10,686 nucleotides of DNA from an uncultured Bacteroidota bacterium (GTDB lineage: Bacteria; Bacteroidota; Bacteroidia; UBA7662). The DNA lies in NCBI GenBank assembly GCA_903908015.1, contig CAIVQI010000364.1, forward strand, positions 1 through 10,686. Reading direction: 5' to 3'. Both the position numbers and the translations under genes were made by a program. The notes beneath the pieces were generated by a model that did no database searches, had not been told where the DNA came from, and saw nothing but the letters and a program-made list of their open reading frames with translations. Of this stretch, positions 7,130 to 10,686 are shown piece after piece (the first letter of the stretch is position 1; each line of letters starts with the position of its first letter).

Positions 7130-10100
7130 ATGTCTTTTTCGGTCCCAACATCCACAGCGACTTGTTCTTTTTCCTGCTTTTCCGGTGCTTACCACGGCTT
7201 AGCCATACCTCTTATCCCCGCCTTGATTTTGAAACCACTTCGCACTTTTAGCGGGCGATGCCTTTTATTGACATTTCTTTTTCAGATGTTGTTTCAATGG
7301 CTGCCCGAACAACTTATTGCGCAGCCATCACGACAGCAAACCCGTCAATGGTGTTTTGGATATGGCGCACGCGTTACCTTCCCGAATGGGGGTGGACCGG
7401 CATCGCCAGCGGCCAGCAGCACCCCAATGCTTGTGCCGGAAGCATCCGTTTCGGTGGCCGACACCTTGGGCAACTTGCTTTTTTTCTCGTCGGGCGACAG
7501 TATATGGGACCGAAACGCTCAGGTCATGCCTAATGGCGGGGGATTATTGGGCGATCGCACACGAACCCAACCCGTACTGGCGCTCCCTCATCCCGATCCT
7601 AACCAAAGCCAGCGATGGTTCGTTTTTTATTTGACTGCAGGGGGGGATACAACGGCCTTACGCTATTCTTTGGTGGATATGTCGCTCCGTGGTGGCTTGG
7701 GGGATGTCGTTGCGGGTAGTCGCGACCTCCCCGTGGCAAATCTCGGGCCCGCTTTGGGGTACACGGGCAAACTAACGGCCTCTATTGCCTGCAGGCCTGT
7801 TGTTACGAGCCGTGATTACTGGATCTGGTTGCATAAAGCCGGCACATCTGAGTTTGTGCGTCTGCCCTTCACCACAGCTGGACCCGGACAACCGGTCGTT
7901 CAGTCGATTGGTTCGCCCCACAACAGCTCATTCACCGCGGGCATACCCACAGCGGCATCTCGAGGCTATATGAAGTGCTCGCCCGATGGCCGGGCCATGG
8001 CGCTGGTACTGGGTGGACCCAACGCATCGAACCTGATTGAGTACCTGCGCATTGACGCCTCTACGGGTATTTTAAGCAATCCCATCATCCTGCCTGCCGT
8101 GGGTGGGGAACACGGGGTGGCTTTTTCGCCCGACAATGCCAAGTTGTTTGTGGCCGGCGCACGCGACAGTGTAGAAAATGGGGTTGCGGGACTTTTCAAC
8201 CACCTTCGGGTGTTCGATTTGATGTCACGCCAGCCCGTGCCCCCTGCCAACTGGGTCCGTCAGGGCTGGATTTCGGGCGCGCGGGGCTACAACGCCCTGC
8301 AAAATGGCCCCGATGGCCGTATTTATTTGTCGCAAACCTTTACCGATTATTTGCATGCCCTGCAAACCCCCAACACATCATTTTATTCCTACACCGACAG
8401 TCTCGTGGGGCCGATTGGGGGCACGACCCGCCGGGGGCTGCCCAATTTCTCGGAAGAGGCGTTTGGTCTGCCCTTTCGCGCCAATTTTGTCAGTAACATT
8501 TTGTGTTCCGCGTATCCCGTTCAATTTTTTGACTCGACCCTGTTTCACGCTACCTCATTTTCGTGGACTTTCGGCGAGCCCGCGAGCGGAGCCTTGAACA
8601 GCAGTACCCTTCGCGACCCGCAGCACCAGTACGCCGGACCGGGCACCTACACCGTGCGGTTGGTGGCGGGTTATGGTTGCGGCCGCACCGACACGGCCAC
8701 CCGCCAGATTCGGGTGACCGACACCCTCGATCTGGCACTGGGCAATGCTGCGACGGTGAACTTGGGCGGGGCCGACACCCTTTATTATTGCTTGGGCGAC
8801 ACCGCTACCCTGATTAGTCGCGCCCCGGGTGGCAATTTTATTTGGTCGTTTCGTCAGCCTGGTGGCCCCTGGCAGTCGCTGCCCAACAGCACCCCTCAAT
8901 TGCAGACCACTACCCCAGGCTGGTATCGCCTCACGGTTACGGGCATTCCCTGCACGGCTACCGACTCGGTATTTGTGACCTTCGACTTTCTTCCCGTGTT
9001 GATCGGAGATGCCTTTTCGGTGGCACAGGGCATCCGTATCGATACACTCGAATATTGTCTGGGTGACACTGCACGTCTCACCTCAGATGTTCTGCCTCCG
9101 GCACGCTACCGATGGCAGGTAGGGCAGCCGGGTGGACCATGGCTCACCGTGGGTTCCAATCAGGTTTATGCCACCACCACGCCGGGCTGGTATCGATTTC
9201 TGACCGACAAGGACGGCTGTCGCGGCTCGGATTCGCTTTTTTTACAGTTTTCAAATGTCGTGCTTCAGTTGGGCGACAGCAGTTCGTTGGCGCTGGGCGG
9301 GCGCGATTCCTTATTTTACTGTGGGGGCGATACGGCTTTTTTGCGCACCAATGTGCTATCGGGGGGATATACCTGGTATTCCGGACTACCCGGGGGACCA
9401 TGGCAGGTGATTCCGGGCAACTCCTATCCGCGCGGCGTATGGCAGACTGGCTGGTATAAGGTGACGGCCCAAGGCGGCGCCTGTGCTGGCTCAGACTCGG
9501 TGTATGTCGACTTCCTCAACATCAATTTTCAGGTGGGGGATGTGGTTTCTCTACCTGCTGGCCGCGACACCTTAGTCTATTGTTTTGGTGATACCGCTTA
9601 CCTGCATGGCACATTGAATCCGGGTAGTTTCAGGTGGTCATATCGTCAGGGCTCGGGCGGTGTATGGGCACCTCTTCCTGACACGGGCTTTTACCTTCCT
9701 GTGACCCTCCCCGGTTGGTATTTGTTGCAGGCCTCGCGCCACGGCTGTGTATTTTTGGACTCTGTTTTCGTTTTCTACACCCCTGTGGGTATTCCAGTTG
9801 ATTTGGGGGGTGATGTGCTGTTGTGCGCGGGCGACAGCGTTCTGCTCGATGCAGGTGCGCCGGGATCCAATTATCTGTGGAGCGACGGCAGCCGAGGGCG
9901 GCAGTTGCGTGTGCGTAGCCCGGGTGTTTACTGGGTGTCGGTGTTTCTTCGTTCATGCACAGGATCGGATACGGTTGTTATTCGCGGGGATAATCTGGCC
10001 ATTGGGGATGTATTGCGCGACACTACAATTTGTCCAGGCCAGGACCTTTGGCTCGATATGACCGGTCTGGGGGTCGACTACCTATGGTCGAATGGTTCCA

Positions 10101-10492
10101 CCGATCCTATTTTCAGGGTTCAAACGGCAGGCCGTTATTCGGTGCGAATCATCAACGCCAACGGTTGCGCCCGCTCAGACACCTTTGATGTTGCGGAATT
10201 CTGCGCCACACGGTACGAAATACCCAACGTTTTTCGTCCATCTTCCTCTGTTCCCGAAAACCGCGTATTTCGTCCCATTGTACTCTTCACCGACAGCAAT
10301 CGCTATCTTTTTCAGGTCTATGACCGCTACGGGGCGTGCATCTTTTCAAGCACACGACCCGAACAAGGGTGGGACGGAACCTATGCCGGCAGTCCGTGTA
10401 CTGATGGCCAGTATACCTACATGATTCAATTCTACGACAACCGCCTCCGTCGCGTGCTTCGCCGCAGCGGTTATTTCTGGCTGCTTCGGTAA
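7130..10492 (+). CDS. Large modular secreted protein with PKD domain, Ig-like repeats and T9SS type B C-terminal sorting domain
   Basis: A 1120-residue cell-surface or secreted protein. The signal peptide ends near LIAQ/PS (about residue 65). Residues 72-460 form a propeller-like region typical of gliding-motility-associated C-terminal-domain proteins: CFGYGARVTF, GNLLFFSSGDSIWDRNAQVM (114-133), then CSPDGRAMAL (~283), AFSPDNAKLFVAGA (~332) and NGPDGRIYLS (~391). A PKD domain (about 465-530) shows FSWTFGEP and GPGTYTVRLVAGYGC. Six Ig/PKD-like repeats follow: 533-620, 621-709, 710-797, 798-885 (88-89 residues each), then 886-955 and 956-1024 (69-70). The end (1025-1120) is the type B sorting domain: YEIPNVFRP, YLFQVYDRYG, GWDGTYAGSPCTDGQYTYMI and a final basic WLLR. 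It is expected to cross the outer membrane through the type IX system. The start is doubtful: the ATG gives an unusually long leader, and TTG at 7229 (residue 34) would give a normal signal peptide. Ligand and role are unknown. Confidence 0.88.
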   Translation: MSFSVPTSTATCSFSCFSGAYHGLAIPLIPALILKPLRTFSGRCLLLTFLFQMLFQWLPEQLIAQPSRQQTRQWCFGYGARVTFPNGGGPASPAASSTPMLVPEASVSVADTLGNLLFFSSGDSIWDRNAQVMPNGGGLLGDRTRTQPVLALPHPDPNQSQRWFVFYLTAGGDTTALRYSLVDMSLRGGLGDVVAGSRDLPVANLGPALGYTGKLTASIACRPVVTSRDYWIWLHKAGTSEFVRLPFTTAGPGQPVVQSIGSPHNSSFTAGIPTAASRGYMKCSPDGRAMALVLGGPNASNLIEYLRIDASTGILSNPIILPAVGGEHGVAFSPDNAKLFVAGARDSVENGVAGLFNHLRVFDLMSRQPVPPANWVRQGWISGARGYNALQNGPDGRIYLSQTFTDYLHALQTPNTSFYSYTDSLVGPIGGTTRRGLPNFSEEAFGLPFRANFVSNILCSAYPVQFFDSTLFHATSFSWTFGEPASGALNSSTLRDPQHQYAGPGTYTVRLVAGYGCGRTDTATRQIRVTDTLDLALGNAATVNLGGADTLYYCLGDTATLISRAPGGNFIWSFRQPGGPWQSLPNSTPQLQTTTPGWYRLTVTGIPCTATDSVFVTFDFLPVLIGDAFSVAQGIRIDTLEYCLGDTARLTSDVLPPARYRWQVGQPGGPWLTVGSNQVYATTTPGWYRFLTDKDGCRGSDSLFLQFSNVVLQLGDSSSLALGGRDSLFYCGGDTAFLRTNVLSGGYTWYSGLPGGPWQVIPGNSYPRGVWQTGWYKVTAQGGACAGSDSVYVDFLNINFQVGDVVSLPAGRDTLVYCFGDTAYLHGTLNPGSFRWSYRQGSGGVWAPLPDTGFYLPVTLPGWYLLQASRHGCVFLDSVFVFYTPVGIPVDLGGDVLLCAGDSVLLDAGAPGSNYLWSDGSRGRQLRVRSPGVYWVSVFLRSCTGSDTVVIRGDNLAIGDVLRDTTICPGQDLWLDMTGLGVDYLWSNGSTDPIFRVQTAGRYSVRIINANGCARSDTFDVAEFCATRYEIPNVFRPSSSVPENRVFRPIVLFTDSNRYLFQVYDRYGACIFSSTRPEQGWDGTYAGSPCTDGQYTYMIQFYDNRLRRVLRRSGYFWLLR
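8726..10201 (+). repeat. Six tandem Ig/PKD-like repeats encoded in the T9SS cargo gene
   Basis: Repeats start at 8726, 8990, 9257, 9521, 9785 and 9995. Each has a first Cys in a YC-x-GDTA-like motif (YYCLGDT, EYCLGDT, FYCGGDT, VYCFGDT, LLCAGDS, TICPGQD) and a second Cys just before a DSV-like strand (PCTATDSV, GCRGSDSL, ACAGSDSV, GCVFLDSV, SCTGSDTV, GCARSDTF), spaced for one disulfide per module. The first four also carry a PGGPW-like insertion and a PGWY motif; the last two have SDG/SNG turns instead. DNA identity between copies is low to the eye, so the duplications are old. Confidence 0.85.
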
Positions 10493-10609
10493 GACATCGA
10501 CCGATGCCGCTTCCTTTTTAGACAACCTAATTTACTTCAAACTTAATAGCTGGTCACGCCCAACATCGCACGACACCGGACAAAAACACGATGGCGGATA
10601 GGAGCAGTC
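10493..10609. other. Convergent intergenic gap, no clear feature
   Basis: About 117 bases between the stop of the T9SS cargo gene and the stop of the partial gene on the opposite strand. The only structure seen is a small CATCG/CGATG inverted repeat (10495-10506) with a two-base spacer, followed by a T5 run at 10514-10519. This is too weak to call a terminator with confidence. Confidence 0.4.
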
Positions 10610-10686
10610 TTAGCGTGAATGACTCGAAGTGTGGCGCACGTCCTCTACCGTGTAAAAAGCGTTGGGATTGTGCGCATGCACGAGCG
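10610..10686 (-). CDS. 3' end of a convergent gene, possibly YitT/DUF2179-like
   Basis: On the minus strand an open frame runs in from the right edge and stops at TAA 10612..10610. It encodes about 24 residues including HNPNAFYTVEDVRHTSS. The PNAFYTVEDVR stretch resembles the end of the DUF2179 domain of YitT-type membrane proteins, where a D-P-x-A-F-x-T-x-x-D-V pattern is common. This rests on memory of the family pattern over a very short stretch. A second frame on the same strand is also open for about 44 codons here, but its composition is unconvincing. Confidence 0.4.
   Translation of the reverse strand, partial: LVHAHNPNAFYTVEDVRHTSSHSR

Noticed and set aside
8555..9956. Antisense and alternate-frame open frames within the T9SS cargo gene
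   Set aside because: The main frame has clear PKD, repeat and sorting-domain motifs; long open frames on other strands are expected in GC-rich repetitive coding DNA.
10495..10519. Small inverted repeat plus T run after the T9SS gene as a terminator
   Set aside because: The stem is five base pairs with a two-base loop and the T run is separated from it by seven bases, so it is not a credible hairpin terminator.

Overview
The window reads as a chromosomal segment of a member of the Bacteroidota. The main reasons are a DUF4270-type lipoprotein, a short single-domain glycogen/starch-synthase-like protein, a monofunctional RfaE2-type nucleotidyltransferase, and a large secreted protein ending in a type B (gliding-motility-associated) type IX secretion sorting domain. 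Genes lack obvious Shine-Dalgarno sequences, and AT-rich gene starts carry TAnnTTTG-like boxes, which fits the phylum. Base composition is moderately GC-rich and looks even across genes. I cannot resolve genus or family.

Layout, left to right. (1) On the minus strand, the first 582 codons of glmS (glucosamine-6-phosphate synthase); its last ~30 codons lie beyond the left edge. (2) Upstream of it, also on the minus strand, a two-gene unit: a glycogen/starch-synthase-like gene whose stop overlaps by 4 bases (ATGA) the start of a DUF4270-type outer-membrane lipoprotein gene. (3) An AT-rich divergent gap of about 85 bases. (4) On the plus strand, a tight four-gene run: panC, panD, a UPF0104/LPG-synthase-TM membrane protein and an RfaE2-like nucleotidyltransferase, with gaps of 22 bases, 3 bases and a 4-base overlap, followed by a terminator-like hairpin. 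(5) A 1120-codon gene for a secreted, modular T9SS cargo protein: signal peptide, propeller-like N-terminal region, PKD domain, six Ig-like/PKD-like repeats in two size classes, and the C-terminal sorting domain. (6) At the right edge, the convergent 3' end of another gene, tentatively YitT/DUF2179-like.

How the genes work together. PanC and PanD supply pantothenate: PanD makes beta-alanine from aspartate and PanC ligates it to pantoate. GlmS makes glucosamine-6-phosphate for peptidoglycan and lipid A. The UPF0104 protein and RfaE2 point to envelope lipid or heptose chemistry. The DUF4270 lipoprotein and the T9SS cargo protein act at or outside the outer membrane. Most of this is a conserved housekeeping neighbourhood rather than an accessory island. 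No mobile element, CRISPR array, tRNA, rRNA or defence system was seen. The parts most worth a second look are the degenerate starch-synthase-like protein coupled to DUF4270, an extra segment of about 35 residues in PanC, and the two-class repeat architecture of the T9SS cargo protein.
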